From Cucumis sativus (taxonomy: Eukaryota > Streptophyta > Magnoliopsida > Cucurbitales > Cucurbitaceae), in the NCBI RefSeq assembly GCF_000004075.3, contig NC_026658.2, positions 3,906,001-3,970,000 on the forward strand: a stretch of DNA of 64,000 nucleotides. Direction: 5' to 3'. Both the position numbers and the translations under genes were made by a program. The notes beneath the pieces are model-generated. The model was not told the origin of the DNA and ran no database searches. It saw only the letters and a list, made by a program, of their open reading frames with translations. This document shows positions 1-13,918 of this stretch, piece by piece (position 1 is the first letter of the stretch; every line of letters begins with the position of its first letter).

Positions 1-2100
1 CTTATAAAAGATATAAATGAACCTAATTTTATTAATTTGAAGTACTTCTTTTTAACAAAAATACTCGAGAAAGGAGGGATTAATGTTGACATATCCCTAA
101 CACACTCATCATAACCAATTCACAAAGTTTTAATCAATACAAAAATTCAAAAGTATCAACTTTTTTATTTTACAAAAAGTGTTCACATTCAAAAACTACA
201 ATCTGATACTTTTAAAATTAAAAGTGGCTGGAGATGCCAAATTAAAATCAAACTCAAATTCAAAACCACAATGACTAAGGGTATATATAATATTAATGGA
301 AAATAGGTGCCCATAGTGAAGAACTTTGTGTGCTATAAAAGTTGATAACTGAGGGAGCCCAATTGTTTGAATAATTTTGTGTAAGTTTTGGTTCAAAAGT
401 TCAAAACTAAAAAGAAAACTTCAGAAAAGGTTATATTTTCTAAAAACATATTCTATTTGTCTAATTCTTTCTCTCTTAAAAAATGTTCACAAATAAATCA
501 TAATTCAATTGACATGGTACATCCCACAATTAATCTGAATTTGAGGAAAGGTATATTACTTAAAATGATTAGTTTCTCCAAAACAAAAACAATAATTATA
601 ATTAAAAGTCAAAATTAAAAAAAAAAAATTGTTTTAGGGTTGTTTCATAAAGGGGTTCCCTAAAACAAGCATTTCATATAATGTAACTATATATATAGCC
701 CTAAACAAAAGCTGTATTGGCAGCTTGAAATTAAAGCTTAATTAAGACTTCTAATTAATTCCTCTTTTCTAATTTTCTAATTTCTTTAATCAGAACCACT
801 TCCTCCAACTGCTTCCATTTGTCATTCTGCCTTATTTAAGTTCTCTCTCTTTGTTGTTGTTGATTATAAAACTAAGTAGGAGCTGCTAATCTTGATTTTA
901 AATTTTATATATTTATAATTATATAGTCAGTAGGGTGATGTAGTCAAACCCTAGGCTATGGAGCTGTGTGGGAATTGTGTAATAATTAAAAAGATAATAG
1001 GTTTTACACATTTTTAGTACACTTATCGTGTCTTAAAGTTAAAGACTCATTAATCATAGTATTAATTTTTCTTTTACAATATGTGAGGTAGGCGAGAATA
1101 AATTTTTTTACCTCAAATTGATAGTTTATTTTGACAATTAAATACAAAATTTTATGAAATTATATTAAATCTATTAAATATCATACCAAATTTGAAGACC
1201 AATTAGAAGGTAGATTGTAACCTAATACACACTTTCTAAATTTTGAAAACCTAGTTATCACACAAAAACATTGAAAGTTTAAGAATCTGTATTAACTTTT
1301 TTTTAAACTTTCAAACATTAAAAGTTTAGAAATTGGTAATTACTTAAAAAAATTTAAAGATCAAATTTAGTAATTAAAGTATTTTTTTAGTTCTACAGAT
1401 AGAGTGGAGAGTAGAACTCAAATTAACAACCTAATTCTAGGTCTGAATTAGTTAATTACATTTAAACTAACCAAAAAGAGGGGAGGGGGAAGTTAGCTAC
1501 TAGATACCTAATTGATAATGAACAGTGAAGAACTTAATTATATTTGATAGTTCAAAATAGACCAATGTAAACTTGACAACCGTAACTTACTTCATTTTCT
1601 TTTCTAGATGTAAAAAGTTCGATTCTTTGTCTTCATAAGTGTTGTAGAAGAAGAAAGACGTAGAAAACACAACTCTAAAAAGTAAGTCGAGAGGGACCAT
1701 ACCATATATAAATCAACGTTAAAAAAAATTAAAAATGGTCCTTAATTATATGTGGGGTTGTGTAGTTTTTTGCCCAGTTGAGGAATTATATATTCCAATT
1801 ATAACCTCATGGTCTCTCTAAACACAGCTGTCATTTTTTTTTTTTGAGCCACTTCCCTCCCTCCCCTATATGGGTTTTGTGTTCTTATAATTAATTAAAA
1901 TTTCATCCATATTTATTTATTAAAAAAGAAAAGAAAAGAAAAGAAAAACTTAGTGTATATATAAACTAGGCTACAGGGATGTTGACACAGACAGCCTCAC
2001 ATGAGCCCAACCAGGTCAATACAAGGGGACCCTCTTCTTCCTTTCATTACCATAACTCCCAAAAATAAAAATTAAAAATTCAGATATTATTATTATTTAT
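1..2100. other. Intergenic / upstream region of the B3 gene
   Basis: I see no gene here. The stretch is AT-rich with homopolymer A and T runs. Its only open frames are short, atypical of protein in composition and without recognisable domains. The last few hundred bases (about 1740-2100) hold TATATA-type runs and pyrimidine-rich tracts, and presumably include the promoter of the downstream B3 gene. That is inferred from position only; no element is proven. Confidence 0.5.
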
Positions 2101-2407
2101 TCAATACCTTACCATACCATACTTCTTCTCTCTATTATATCCCTTTCTGGGTTCCCTAAGAAAAAGAAAACCCTCTCTTTCAGAAAAAAAAAGTTTCAAT
2201 TTTTTCATCTGGGTTTTGTGTCTCATTCTTGTTTCTCTTCAATTTCTTAGTTTTGCTTTTGTGGGGTTTTCCCTTTTTTTTCTTTTTTTTTTCTTTTTTT
2301 TTTTTTACTTTTTATGTAATTTTGATCCTCTAATATTTATAGAGTTATATTATATATATACCCTAACTACTTGGTAATTTGTTCTTTGGAGATCCATATC
2401 TAAATTC
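2100..2407 (+). promoter_or_regulatory. Probable 5' leader/core promoter of the B3 gene
   Basis: This segment lies just upstream of the start codon. It is rich in CT and T tracts (around 2155-2310), typical of plant 5' leaders, and carries a TATATATA run near 2350. Where transcription starts cannot be read from the sequence. The CT-rich character favours a start near 2100-2160 and a leader of about 250-300 nt, but the TATA run near 2350 would allow a much shorter one. Confidence 0.35.
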
Positions 2408-3562
2408 ATGGATGATTTTGCTTCATCATCTTCTAGATTTCATCATCATGACTACTACAACAACAGCAACAACACAAGAATCAGAGATTTTGATGACGAA
2501 CAACAACAACAGCAGCAACAACAACAAGATCAAGAAATGGAGGAAGAATCTTGTAACAACAGCAACAACAACAATTGTTCTATTTTTGTAGAGAAAGAGC
2601 ATATGTTTGACAAAGTTGTAACACCAAGCGATGTGGGGAAACTAAACCGTTTAGTTATACCAAAACAACATGCTGAAAAATACTTCCCACTTGATTCTTC
2701 ATCAAACGAAAAAGGTCTTCTCTTAAACTTCGAAGATCGTTGTGGTAAACTATGGCGGTTTCGTTACTCTTACTGGACTAGTAGCCAAAGCTATGTCATG
2801 ACTAAAGGTTGGAGCCGCTTTGTCAAAGACAAAAGACTCGATGCTGGTGATATTGTTTCTTTTCAAAGACCCCTTCATCGTAATCAAGATCGTTTCTTTA
2901 TCGATTGGCGACGCCGTCCTCCACACCCGGCTGTCGACATGCCTTTTCATTTCCACCGCCATGATGGTGGCACCGGTGCCGCCCAATTTCCTCCTCCTCC
3001 TCCTCATCATCACCATTTTCAGCTTCATAGCCAGTGGAATAATAATCCAGTGGCCACACCCTTATCTTTACAAAGGGACCACGTCCTCCACTTGCCACAG
3101 TATAATAATAATGTCAGTTTATTTCATAATACATATAATCATCATCATCATCATAATCGTTATCTTGACGGTTCGTATGGTGGAGCATCGGTCTTTTACC
3201 ATTTGAGATCCCCAATCGCACCACCGCAGGTAGAGTCGGTGCCAGTTGTAGCGGATGGAAATGGTGGTAATGGTGGTGGAGGTAGTGGAATTGGGAGAAC
3301 GTCTGCGGCTAAGACGACGTTGAGGCTTTTTGGTGTTGACATGGAATGTGAAGTATCTGATGATGAGTGTGACGTAGCCACAACTTCGAAGGCAATGTCA
3401 TCGTCGTCGCAATTTCATGTTTATAATGGAATGCCGATGCCGATGTTGACACCGATGACGATGCAGATGCCCACGAGCAATAATAATATATCAACTATGG
3501 ACTTCTTTGAGAAAGGGAAGTCGTCGATGTCGTCAATGTCATCTTTTGATTTTGGTGCTTGA
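2408..3562 (+). CDS. NGA1: B3-domain transcription factor, NGATHA family
   Basis: This single-exon gene of 384 residues encodes a nuclear DNA-binding protein. The B3 domain spans roughly residues 59-170; it contains the motifs [20 protein letters not shown] and WRFRYSYW, and ends near the FFIDWRRR stretch. This is the RAV/NGATHA class of B3 without an AP2 domain. After it come His/Pro-rich and Gly-rich linkers and, at residues 306-310, the RLFGV motif followed by DMEC. That motif is the signature of the NGA family and is known as a repression motif. Before the B3 domain lies a Gln/Asn-rich segment (residues 18-56) encoded by CAA/AAC repeats. NGATHA proteins control style and stigma development, leaf margin growth and auxin synthesis in Arabidopsis. 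The start is the first ATG of the long frame and gives a family-typical N-terminus. Which NGA paralogue this is remains uncertain; the family call is firm. Confidence 0.93.
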   Translation: MDDFASSSSRFHHHDYYNNSNNTRIRDFDDEQQQQQQQQQDQEMEEESCNNSNNNNCSIFVEKEHMFDKVVTPSDVGKLNRLVIPKQHAEKYFPLDSSSNEKGLLLNFEDRCGKLWRFRYSYWTSSQSYVMTKGWSRFVKDKRLDAGDIVSFQRPLHRNQDRFFIDWRRRPPHPAVDMPFHFHRHDGGTGAAQFPPPPPHHHHFQLHSQWNNNPVATPLSLQRDHVLHLPQYNNNVSLFHNTYNHHHHHNRYLDGSYGGASVFYHLRSPIAPPQVESVPVVADGNGGNGGGGSGIGRTSAAKTTLRLFGVDMECEVSDDECDVATTSKAMSSSSQFHVYNGMPMPMLTPMTMQMPTSNNNISTMDFFEKGKSSMSSMSSFDFGA

Positions 3563-4214
3563 CAAACTGAATCCACACCTCCAAAGAAAAAACAAAGCTT
3601 CTTGGACAAATGAAGATGAAAATCAAACAGTAAGATACCTAATTTTACTCTATTTTAGTAATTTTTTCCTTTTCTTTTTCCTTTACCCTTATTTTTTTTA
3701 TGGCTACATTCATGTAGGAAGAATCATTAGTCACTCAATTTTAAATCAAACACATGAACAAGGAAAATCAATGTGTAAAATGTTGAGTTATAGTTTAAAT
3801 TTCTAGTTTTAGCTACATTATATATGATCATACCTCTTCTTCTTCTTCTTCTTTTTTTTTTTTTTTTGGTTTTGTAATCTCAAGTTTTTTTGTAGGGTAT
3901 TTTTGGATTAAACTTCAGGAACAAGAGTTCATAGAGCATGTAAGTTTTAATGAATGAAAATTAAAGCACAAACAACTGGTGTTGTTAATTAAATTTTATT
4001 TTCTGTCAAAAAAAAAAACATCCATTCATGATCATCTCAATTCAATATATTCCATGATTGTTCTTGAACATAAAATTGTGGAATTAAATTTTGTTTCTTA
4101 TGTTTTTTTTCTTCTATAGGTGGTGATTGCTGCCTCTAATTCCTTGGACAAATTGTAAAAGCCCATGCAGGTTTTGACAGATAAAGTGTTGCTGAGAGAT
4201 GGCCTTTTAAAAAG
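3563..4214 (+). other. Putative spliced 3' UTR of the B3 gene
   Basis: After the stop there is a run of splice-like signals in the correct order. A donor-like GTAAG at 3630 is followed by a T-rich tract and TAG ending at 3895. A donor GTAAG at 3940 is followed by T-rich CTATAG ending at 4119, and then a donor GTTAG at 4215. This would give short, relatively GC-richer exons at 3896-3939 and 4120-4214. A further exon-like block (6697-6854) is flanked by a T-rich GTGCAG acceptor and a GTGTGT donor. The pattern suggests a long 3' UTR with several introns, or an overlapping noncoding transcript. It is inference from splice-site patterns alone. Confidence 0.35.
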
Positions 4215-7200
4215 GTTAGTTTAATGTCATATAATTAAATTAACTTATTTTACACATTCTCTCTTGATTCATTATATTAACCATTTTGTTATGACCTCTT
4301 AAAAGAAACCAAATAGTTTGATTTAATAATGCAGTCGTTTTTCTAATAGGAAGTAATTTAGATAGTCTACTGATTTCATGAAAGCTTTCATGATAGTTGG
4401 ATACAAATTATTTAAAATACTTTAATTGTTTTTCTCTTATAAATTTAATTAACGGTTATACAACAATCATATCACATTGTCATAATTATTTTAAATTATT
4501 CTTATTTTCTTACCCTCTTCAAACTTTAATTAGCAATGATGACAATGAAAAGTACATTTGTGTGTGTTTTTGTACACAGAATAGTAAAAACTTGATATAT
4601 TATTTTTTCATTCTTTCTACACAGCATATTTTCATGTAATTTCTCAGCATTGTGATCCATTGTAGCAAACTGTTCCAGTTCATTGTTTTTTACTTAAAAA
4701 AAATCTTGAGATCTATATGATTCATGTTATGAAAACCAAACATTGAAAATGATCCATATAATTTGCAACAATGTTTTAAAATGAAAGTTTTGGTTTTGGG
4801 ACATGATGAGAAGTTAAAAATGTATCAACCTAGTTGATATGTTTCAATATACCTTGATTTCTCTTGTTCCTATCAGTATTGCTGTAATAAAATGGTTTTA
4901 AAATGAGAGTTGTTATGGTATTTGACACATTTTTAAATATTTTTTTTTGGTGGGATTGATGCCAATCAATTAGCCATAATTAAAGGATGCAGTTGACAGA
5001 AAAAAAAGGGTTAATTGAGTGAACCAATGACTAGTTTAGCTAAGTTAATTAAGTGTATCACCTAAAATCAATTTTCTTTCAGGTCATTTATTGCACAATT
5101 ACACACACACAAAAAGAACACATATATACCATTTCTCAATTTCAGAAAGAAACCTTGAAAAGACCAAAAGTACTATCAACTTAGAAGCTTAATGATATGA
5201 CTTCTTTTTATTACAATAATATAATTTTCTTTATTATAATAATATATACCTTAACCAGTATATATAACTATATGTTTAGTACCTTAAATAACATATTTAG
5301 CTTTTGTTGGGTAACGTTTTTGTTTTTGTTTCTGTTTTCTGTTTGTTCTTTCATTGGATTATTAAGAAATATGAAAAAGATATGTTTGTCCATAAAATTA
5401 TATAGAATTGATGCAGTACTTTTTCATATCCAAAATTCTTTGTTTTGACATGAATTAAAGCTTTTAAGCATTCGAGTTCTGAGATATGTATATATTTCTT
5501 TTGCTTTGACAGTGTAGTCATGACTATATGAAAAGTTTGTGTATAACAAATTTCCTATTGATTACAAATAAATTATATATGATGAAAAAGTGATATTGGG
5601 GTTAATTTCATATAAAAGGGGAAAACATTTAGGATCGGTACTAAGACATAGAAATCACTTTAACCATTCTGAAGAGACTTCATTCATCATGCCTTACACC
5701 CTTACAATATTTTCTCTCTTATATTGTTTACATTTCAAGAGAAACCAAGAAAGATACCTTGAATTTGTATACCTTGTGATTAGTAAGAATTTTTTACTAC
5801 ACATCCACGAAAATATGATTATTATTATTATTGGCAAAGCAAGCTTAGTTTCACTGTAGTTAACATTACTTCGTTTTAAGGGTGGAAAGTTTGAAAATCC
5901 TCCAACCTCGTGGTACTTAAAAAAAACTCCCCCATTAGATAGTTTTTCTTTTTCTCTATGTTTTTCTCTCCATGTATAGCATTAGGAAGTATACTTTCTA
6001 GGTCGGGTTTGTTGAGGGTGCTTCTCGGTACTCCTTCTGACCTTAAACGTATATTTTTCGAGAATAAAAATAAAGAAATAGGGTAGTGTTTGAATACAAA
6101 AGTTGACAAAATATAACTATTGACCTAGATAGAGAATTAAGATTCCTCTTTATATATGTACCAAGATTATATGGGTGTTACACCCTTAGCTTATTTGTAA
6201 ATTTGAATTCTCACTAACACCTTTTCCTTTGTGTGGCCTTTGTCCTTAAACAGAGAGAAAAAAATTGTCAATGAATATAACAAGAGTCATTAATTTCTCT
6301 AGGCTAGAAATTAGGGTTATTGGTCAGAATGTTAAAGCATTGTTTGGACCAAAAAACATAGCAGCTAAGCCAATAACAAACAAAATGGGAAGACACAAAT
6401 AATAATTATAATGTTATATATTGATCAATTGAAATCTGGGATCAAGCAGCATCCTTCCTTTAATTTGTCTGACACTATTTAATTCCATAAAAGTACATAT
6501 TAATTTTCACACTTAAATTCTACTTAATAAAAATAAATCTAGTTGATACAATTACTACAAAAAGACAACAAATCTTTCTTTTTTTCTTGAGAAGGAATAT
6601 TATTTATTTGAATATATACATGTGTGTGAATAATTCTTGTTCTTATGATGATATTTGTTCATCTCTCTTTTTTTTTCTTTGGTGTTATTGTGCAGTTTTT
6701 GGATATATATATTGATATATATATATATATATAAATGTGGCAGTGGAAGCGAATTAATTCCCCCATTTTCCATATGTTTGTTGAGAATATATCACACTCA
6801 GAAGAAGAAGCCAAGTTGGTGTTGGATATTATAGGTTTTGAGATCTTTCCCAAGGTGTGTATCTGCTAATTTTGACAATGTTACATCTTTTAGGAATTTC
6901 TCTATATACTCTACTGTGAAGAATTCTAACATTGCTTTTGCAATACTTTAAAATATATATATATAAATATATATTATTTAGCATTTAATTAAGTACTGTC
7001 AATCTTGTTGGTGCTACGTATTATTTTTCATATGGTGGGTATAGATAGCGGAAAATGAAAATTGGTTTTTCTTTTTTTGGGGGAGAAGGGAACGTTTATT
7101 CACAAGGTTTAACGATTCAATTTATTCCTCAATAGTTAATACAACTTGGGTTTCCTTGTCATTATGAAACTCTTGGTCTTACCTCTTCTATAAGTTGATA

Positions 7201-8640
7201 TAATAATTAATAAATAAACGAAGGATACTTTTAGTTGGAAAGTTGAATAAAAGCATAAAGTGTTCTTTAAAAAAAAAAGAAGGAACGAAGAAGAAGAAGA
7301 AGAAGAATATCATTCCAAAGTTATTAAACATTGGATTAAATATATCATTTGCTTTTTGTTTTTCTTCCTTTATCTAATCTCTACTTGATTGAGAGAGACA
7401 GGTTAGAGCTAAATATACCATAAATATTCCAATGAACTAATTAATTAACAAATATCTTATCCACTTCAAATGAACTAATTAAGATGTATTTTGAGTTGTA
7501 GAATGATAGAAGAGGGTTGGAACAATTTGTTGTTGTTGTTGTTGAGTGTTGGAAAGAAATGACTGAGAGACATCACAATTATATTTTTGTAAGATATTTA
7601 AAATACTCTTTTCATTCCATTATTATACGTATTTGGTCTAAAAAAAATTACTAGATTTTAATTCTAACAACGTGGTTTTAAAGAAGTATCATCTTGAGAG
7701 AGATGTTGAGGATCAAAGACGGATATATATCTTAGAGAGAGAGATTCTCGACACCTAGGTTTTGAGTTTAATTTTTTGTGTGGTCCCTAAGTTTACACTT
7801 AGTCCTTACGTTGAGTTGATTACATTTCAATCTTTAGGTTTCAAAAAGGCTGCAATTTTACCTAATTAGAAATATATCTCGATGCACCTATTCCCTACTT
7901 TCTTGTATTTTATTGAAAAATATATATTACAATTTACATTTGATATTTGACTTTTGTTTCGATTACACCTTAAATCTCAATTGTTTACTAAATACTCACT
8001 TTTAACATTTGAAATTAATGTTTATTAATTAATACAAAATAATTATGAAGTGAAAGTTTAAATTCAAATTTAATAATGATAAAAAATAGCAAAACTAATT
8101 AGTTAATTATAATTCTTTTAAATTAATTAACCCTCAAGACAAAAGATGAACACTTAATGAAAATTTGGAATGAAAAGTGTGAATCACGAAATCTAGAGAC
8201 CATAAATAAAAAAACTCAAATCTCAAGAGTAAAGTTATAACATTTTGAAATGTAAGAACTCAATCGAAACCAAACCCAATACTTAAAAAATTAAAAATGC
8301 AACATCTCGAATTAACGGACCAAAATTGAAAACTAGACCCAAAACCATGGAAGATTTGCAATTGGAGGAGCTCAAATATTAAAATGGAAAGGAATAAATT
8401 AATTGGAAGTTGAAATACGAAAACCATCCTTTTGATAATTGTATGTCATACCACACCTCCTCCATACATCACATATAACACTTATCTTTATATATACAAA
8501 AACATGCTCAGTCATAATTTATCATACATGTAACAAATTCATTCTCACTTTTTTCTTAAGATATTTGATGTCATTCTTTGTATTTTCTATGAAAGTGAGA
8601 TGTACCCAAGTATTAATGAAAAGGTAACACACTAGGGTAT
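4215..8640. other. AT-rich intergenic region
   Basis: No coding gene is supported. Short open frames exist but show no domain and have AT-driven amino-acid composition. The region holds (TA)n runs near 6705-6735 and 6955-6980, an (AAG)n tract near 7287-7310, and the possible foldback relic listed separately. Confidence 0.5.
7760..8350. repeat. Possible degenerate foldback element
   Basis: The two ends of this block resemble one another in inverted orientation. The left end reads GGTTTTGAGTTTAATTTTTT, followed by a GGTCC-containing stretch. The right end, read on the minus strand, starts GGTTTTGGGTCTAG and also continues into a GGTCC-containing stretch. Both then carry ACATTTCAA-like words. 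Similarity is imperfect and I found no target-site duplication, so this is only a candidate old MITE or foldback relic. Confidence 0.25.
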
Positions 8641-9530
8641 GCATTTCAAAATGCACCCATCTCCATGCATCCTCCACTCACCTCTCACATCAAAATCTAA
8701 TTAAAATAATTTCAAAAGAGAAATAAGGATAATTCATCACATGAGAAATTCTAATTTGACAACTTAGTGTGAGCGATCCTAAGAGTTGTTCAAGGTTTTT
8801 TTTTTTTTTTTTTTTGTTGGCTGAAATAATGAAAGAGAAGAGGGGTTGTATTGTGTGGGGGCTATAAATGTTATAGCTAGGGTAAGGAGGGAGGAAGAAA
8901 GGTTTAGGCAATATATATAGGGTAAGGTTATAGGGGATGGTGTGTAGAATAATGTAAAAATTGATATCATAATATATATATATTGTCTCACCAATTCATT
9001 GATTAGTGTTTAAATGAGTGTGCTGAGTTATGAGTGGAGGGCATGCAATGTAGGGGGAAAGTAGCAGCTAAAAACAAAGGCCATGCAGTGAATAGTAGCA
9101 GAATGGGTAGGTAGGGCTACTCTCTCTTTTTTATATGTACCAATCTCCAACACACATAACACACACACACACACACACAACTTTTGAAAAAAACAAAGAA
9201 AAAAGGGTTTTCTTTTCTTTTTCTCTTCTAACTAAATTTCAGCCATAATCCTTCTCTCATTTATTGTTGTTCTCTCAACAGTTATGTACTGCAACTCCCA
9301 AACCAAACAAACCTTTCTCTCTGACTATACTCTGTCCCTTTTAATATATATACCCTCTCTATTCTTTCTTTATTTATTTTCCTCTCCCAACTCCTTTGGA
9401 TATTTGCATGTTCCCCCCTCCCTTTCCCTTTCTCTTTTATATATGGCTTCACTCTTTATACCCTTCTATTCTTTTGCCTTGTTCTTCCTCACTATTTCTT
9501 TGTAATAATGTCATCAATCAATACCCCCTC
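8641..9530. other. Noncoding block with microsatellites
   Basis: This block is more mixed in composition than its surroundings. It holds a poly-T run (8796-8814), an (AC)n microsatellite (about 9157-9180) and CT-rich tracts (9300-9470). Several CATGCA words (RY-like elements) occur near 8640-8670 and 9040-9085. No open frame looks protein-coding. The composition could fit a regulatory region or a noncoding transcript, but nothing proves either. Confidence 0.3.
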
Positions 9531-11241
9531 TTGTGGTATTGGATCATTTAATTTTGATACGTAAATAACCCTAGCTAGTGAGTAGGAAACTAGTTATCAA
9601 TCTCTTTTAATTATGGATAATCTTTAACTAACTCCTAATTCTCAAATACTTAGAATATTATAATCAACCGGATTTCGTGGACTTAAGAATTGAGTTGGAC
9701 ATGGACTACTACTTATTAAAATCTAAGCTTCTACTGATATGAGACAAAGAATAAGTTCTATATGGTCCAAGATTTGAACACTTCACAAAAATCATATAAA
9801 ATGATCAATTTTTCCAACTTGAATGTTCTTGATTTACAACTCAACTCATGAATTACAAAATTCTAAAATCTCTGCGCCACTAAACTTAAAAAATCAAAAA
9901 GGCCAAAAATCAATCTATTGATATCTATCCTTGAAACAACCTAATGACGAAACCCCTTTAGATAGCTAGCCTTCAAGTGAAACCTCAATATTGCGTATCA
10001 AAGTTACACAAATATTCATTACTTCATATGTCATAAAAATGTTAAAAAAATAATTACATCAAAATTATTAAATAAAAATATAAACAATAATGTGATGCTC
10101 AAGATGGCTTAGGGACTTTTAGAGCCAATAATTTAAAAAGTTATCAATCATAATTAAACTTTAACCCTAATAGAATTTTATTAGTAGAGAGTCTTTTACT
10201 AGTAAAATGTCTATATAATTTTATTGTGGTCTATTGTCACTCATGAACTACAAAAGTTTATCTAAATTTTATTATAACCATTCCTAAAATAATTTGGTTG
10301 ATTTCTCTTTTGAAATATGTGTATGTCCTAGTGCTCGATTATTATTATCTTCTGAAGGAAATGTGACCAAGGGAACAGTGAAAAAATAGTGGGAATGGAT
10401 TAGCGAGAGAGAGGTAGGAAAAATTTCAAAGCATGAAATTGAGATAATTTTTTATGAAACAATATAACAAATAAATGAACAAAATAAAACACTTTTAAAA
10501 GGGTTAGGAAAATCCTCTTACAAGAATAAACAAGAAAATAGCTGAGAAATTAAATGAAGGTATTAAAAATGAAGAAAAACACATATTTAAAAAAAAAATA
10601 GTAGAAATCTCTCTTTAATCATAATAAAATTTCACTATGTAAAAAGTTTATATATCGTCGTTAATATGAAATTGAAACCCAATACAATATGATATCACCA
10701 TAAAAAATGTGTTAAAAGTTAATTATTCTAAACACAAAAATTGGAAGAGAGTGTTTGGGACAAGCACCGAGTAAAACTACAATAACCATATTTTGCTACA
10801 ATAAATGTTATTTAAAAATTCTTGATTAACTATGGCATATACATTGTTTTTTTTATAAGGAAACCCAACCAATCAATAAAGACTAGCCAAATTCTATTAA
10901 AATAGAGAAAGGTTACAAGGTTGGGAGGGTAGAGTACGATTAGAAGTGAATTAAGATAGATATCTCTAAGATATGAGTATGATAATAATTCAGTGTTTAC
11001 CCCCAAACCCTCAAAGTTAGAACAAGTTGCATCTAAATATGAAGAGTGAAGAAGTGATTTTACAAAGAGAAAAAAACAGGGAAGAAGAGTGTGTGATAGA
11101 GGGAGGGGAGAAGGGGCTATGAAATAGAGGTGTAGTGTAGCATTATAGGAACATAGGATAGCATAAGACATATGGGGGTTTAATTAATAAATAGCATTCA
11201 ACAGTGACAGTGGGCAGCCGATCCCATAAAATTAAAACCAA

Positions 11242-11282
11242 CCACACACACACACACTCTCTCTCTATCTCTCTCTCTCTCC
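11242..11282. repeat. Compound (AC)n-(CT)n microsatellite
   Basis: A run of AC dinucleotides passes directly into CT dinucleotides with one TATC interruption. It is an ordinary simple-sequence repeat and likely to vary in length between individuals. Confidence 0.9.
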
Positions 11283-13876
11283 AACTATATTATAAAATAT
11301 ATAATATAAGGTTTGAATTTATATATATCATATAATATGAACTTTTATAAAAAAAAATGTGTTTAGGGCCGGCGGGGGTGGGGGGGACTCTACTGCATGA
11401 TAGCGATACCTCCTTTTGTTTGCTATATGGTCATACCAATCCAATTCCCTCCCTAAAAACCTAACCAAAATCTCTATACACATACCTTATACCAACCAAA
11501 CTTCAACTTTTACTTCTGATTTTAAATCAAGATCTAAATTATAACCTACGCCTTGTTATTTAATATCATTGTAGGCTAAGGTAAATCTACTTTATTCTCT
11601 TTGCTTTATGGGCGTTTTATTGGCAGGTCTCCAACATTAAGGAATCTATATATTCATTAGAGATTAGATAATATAAGGTTTCCACCCTAAAATTGGTTGT
11701 AATTATGGAAGTGTAGTGTATTTTTGTTATAGAAATTGTGAAGTCCATCCTTTTTTTTTTTTTTTGTAATAATGAAATTCCTCATCATTTGATACCATCC
11801 TTTTTTTACAAAGATAGGATAAGTGTATGTAATGATAGGATAAGTGCATGTGGGTAGTGACAACCAATGGGATTTGAACTAGCTAATGATATTAATTTGT
11901 ATATTGTTTTAGTTATATATATTAGAGAGCATCAAATTTGAGGAGACTTGAATAATTTCTAGACCTATACTAAATTTTTCGATATGTACATGATTAACGT
12001 ACTTCAATATTTTAACGAAGTTGGTATATTATTAGCATTCTCATATATGAATAATCACGTATCTTCCTATCGCTAAAAGGAAAATAAGAGTTCAAACAAT
12101 AAAATAGGCATTAAAGTTATAATGTTAATTTTCAATTTGCCATTAATTAATTAAGCGACGATAGTGTTTATGTATAAGGTTAACTTCCATAAAGAAATAA
12201 ATAAAGAAAGGAAGAAGAAAATGATTTATCAAAACGTAAGTTGCTAATTGAGCTATTAATTTTGGTAATTGTTTTAATTCGATATATTGTTATAATTAAT
12301 GAGTACAACAATACATAGAATAATTCTAAGTTTAATTCATTACTAGACTTAATTGTTTCATTACATTTAATTAAGTAACTATTTAATTAGATATTAATAT
12401 TTAACTTTTCAACTTTAATTAATAGTCTATGGATTGAAAAAAAAGTATTAATAATCTCAAACATTGAAAGTTCAAATATGTAATATTCATACCATAGGAT
12501 AATCTACACCATCCGAGCGAACTCTTATATAATAAAACTTGTCCAAAAACATCTCTTTTGAATGGTGAAAATTGTAATGGTGACATTTATTCAAAATTAA
12601 AGTAGACATTGCAACATTTTATAGTTTCTAAATAGAGTTAATTATTTTTTAATATAGTAAATAAATACCATTGTTAGATGTGGATAGATACCCTAGTAGA
12701 GATGTTGATCCATTTTGAAAAAATAGTCAATGTTTATTTTGATCATGATTGTTTTAAAAACCCCCTCATTATCCAATGAGGGTCAAAGGATGCTTTCCCA
12801 TGCACTGCTATATTTTAGAGAGCCTTATTATGATTTATAAAACTATGTCCATCTACCCCATCCTTATCATTTTGTAAATTAAATAGAGATATCCAACCAA
12901 CCTCTCATCTTTTTCAACATTATCTGAGGTGATCTACTCTTTCTTCCTTTTTCTCTCTAAATTCTCCTCGTTTCAAAAAGCTCTTTACTAATTTTGATTT
13001 GGAAAAACAATCTTCAAACAAATCATATTGAAACTACTTTAAATATTTTGTAACGAGTGAGACTAAAAGAATAATTCCATGTTTAAAATCGGATCATCTT
13101 CCATCTAAGAAACTTATACATGAGTTTTTGAGCTTTCCACACTAAAGGATGTTCTCCTAAAAATTGATCTAACTATTACATATCATTTAAAGTAAAAACC
13201 ATATCATTTTAGTAAAATCTTTCACTTTATTTCCTTTACTAATAAACAACCTGATTAACCAAATTTATATATTATATTTGCAATTTCTCGAAGAAAAGAC
13301 TTTTGTCTAATTATATAATATATTATCTCAATTTATTTTCAATTAAATTTAGAGAGAAATAGAGGCAACTAATTTAAAAATGAAGATAAACCATGCCTAA
13401 ATAATAAAATTGGCTTAGAGATAAAAAGGTGAGTTGGCCCAAAGTCGATTTGACCTAAGTCGAAGCCAAGCTCTCCATATCATGAATTCAACCCAACACA
13501 AATCAAGAGAGGTAAAAGGATAGTAGATCATCCAATTCTATACAATAAGTGTGAGAAAGGTAAAAGAAGGTAAGTTGAATCTCCATTATGAATTTCATAA
13601 CTAATCTTATCTTTAGACTTTCTAGCTTAAACACCCAATTGTGAATGGTGATCTATAGCACATTGCAGTTCTTGCTTACTTATAAGTTATATTTTGATAT
13701 GAAACCCTTAAAATAATTTTTAAATTGGGAACCTAAATATTGTTGAACCCCAAACCCTATAACAAATTCTAAAACTCAAAAGTCAAATTGACAACGACGA
13801 CAATCTAAAAGGAAAAATTAGAATTGGATTGTATATACCTCTTGGTCTAAGACCAAAAGATAAGGAGAACTAGTTT

Positions 13877-13918
13877 CTTACTCCAAGTTTGAACATCCTT
13901 ACTCCAAGTTTGAACAGT
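13877..13918. repeat. 21-bp tandem duplication
   Basis: The word TTACTCCAAGTTTGAACA occurs twice, 21 bases apart, in intergenic DNA. The two copies are nearly identical, which points to a recent slippage or duplication event. Confidence 0.85.

Noticed and set aside
2750-3206. Open frames overlapping the B3 gene in other frames
   Set aside because: They are shadows of the real coding frame, which has a complete B3 domain and RLFGV motif.
8655-9055. Possible microRNA hairpin from the inverted words CCTCCACTC and GAGTGGAGG
   Set aside because: The arms are nearly 400 bases apart with weak pairing around them, and no known mature miRNA sequence was recognised.
10830-11171. 113-codon minus-strand open frame
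   Set aside because: It has no domain, a hydrophobic AT-driven composition and no splice or promoter context.
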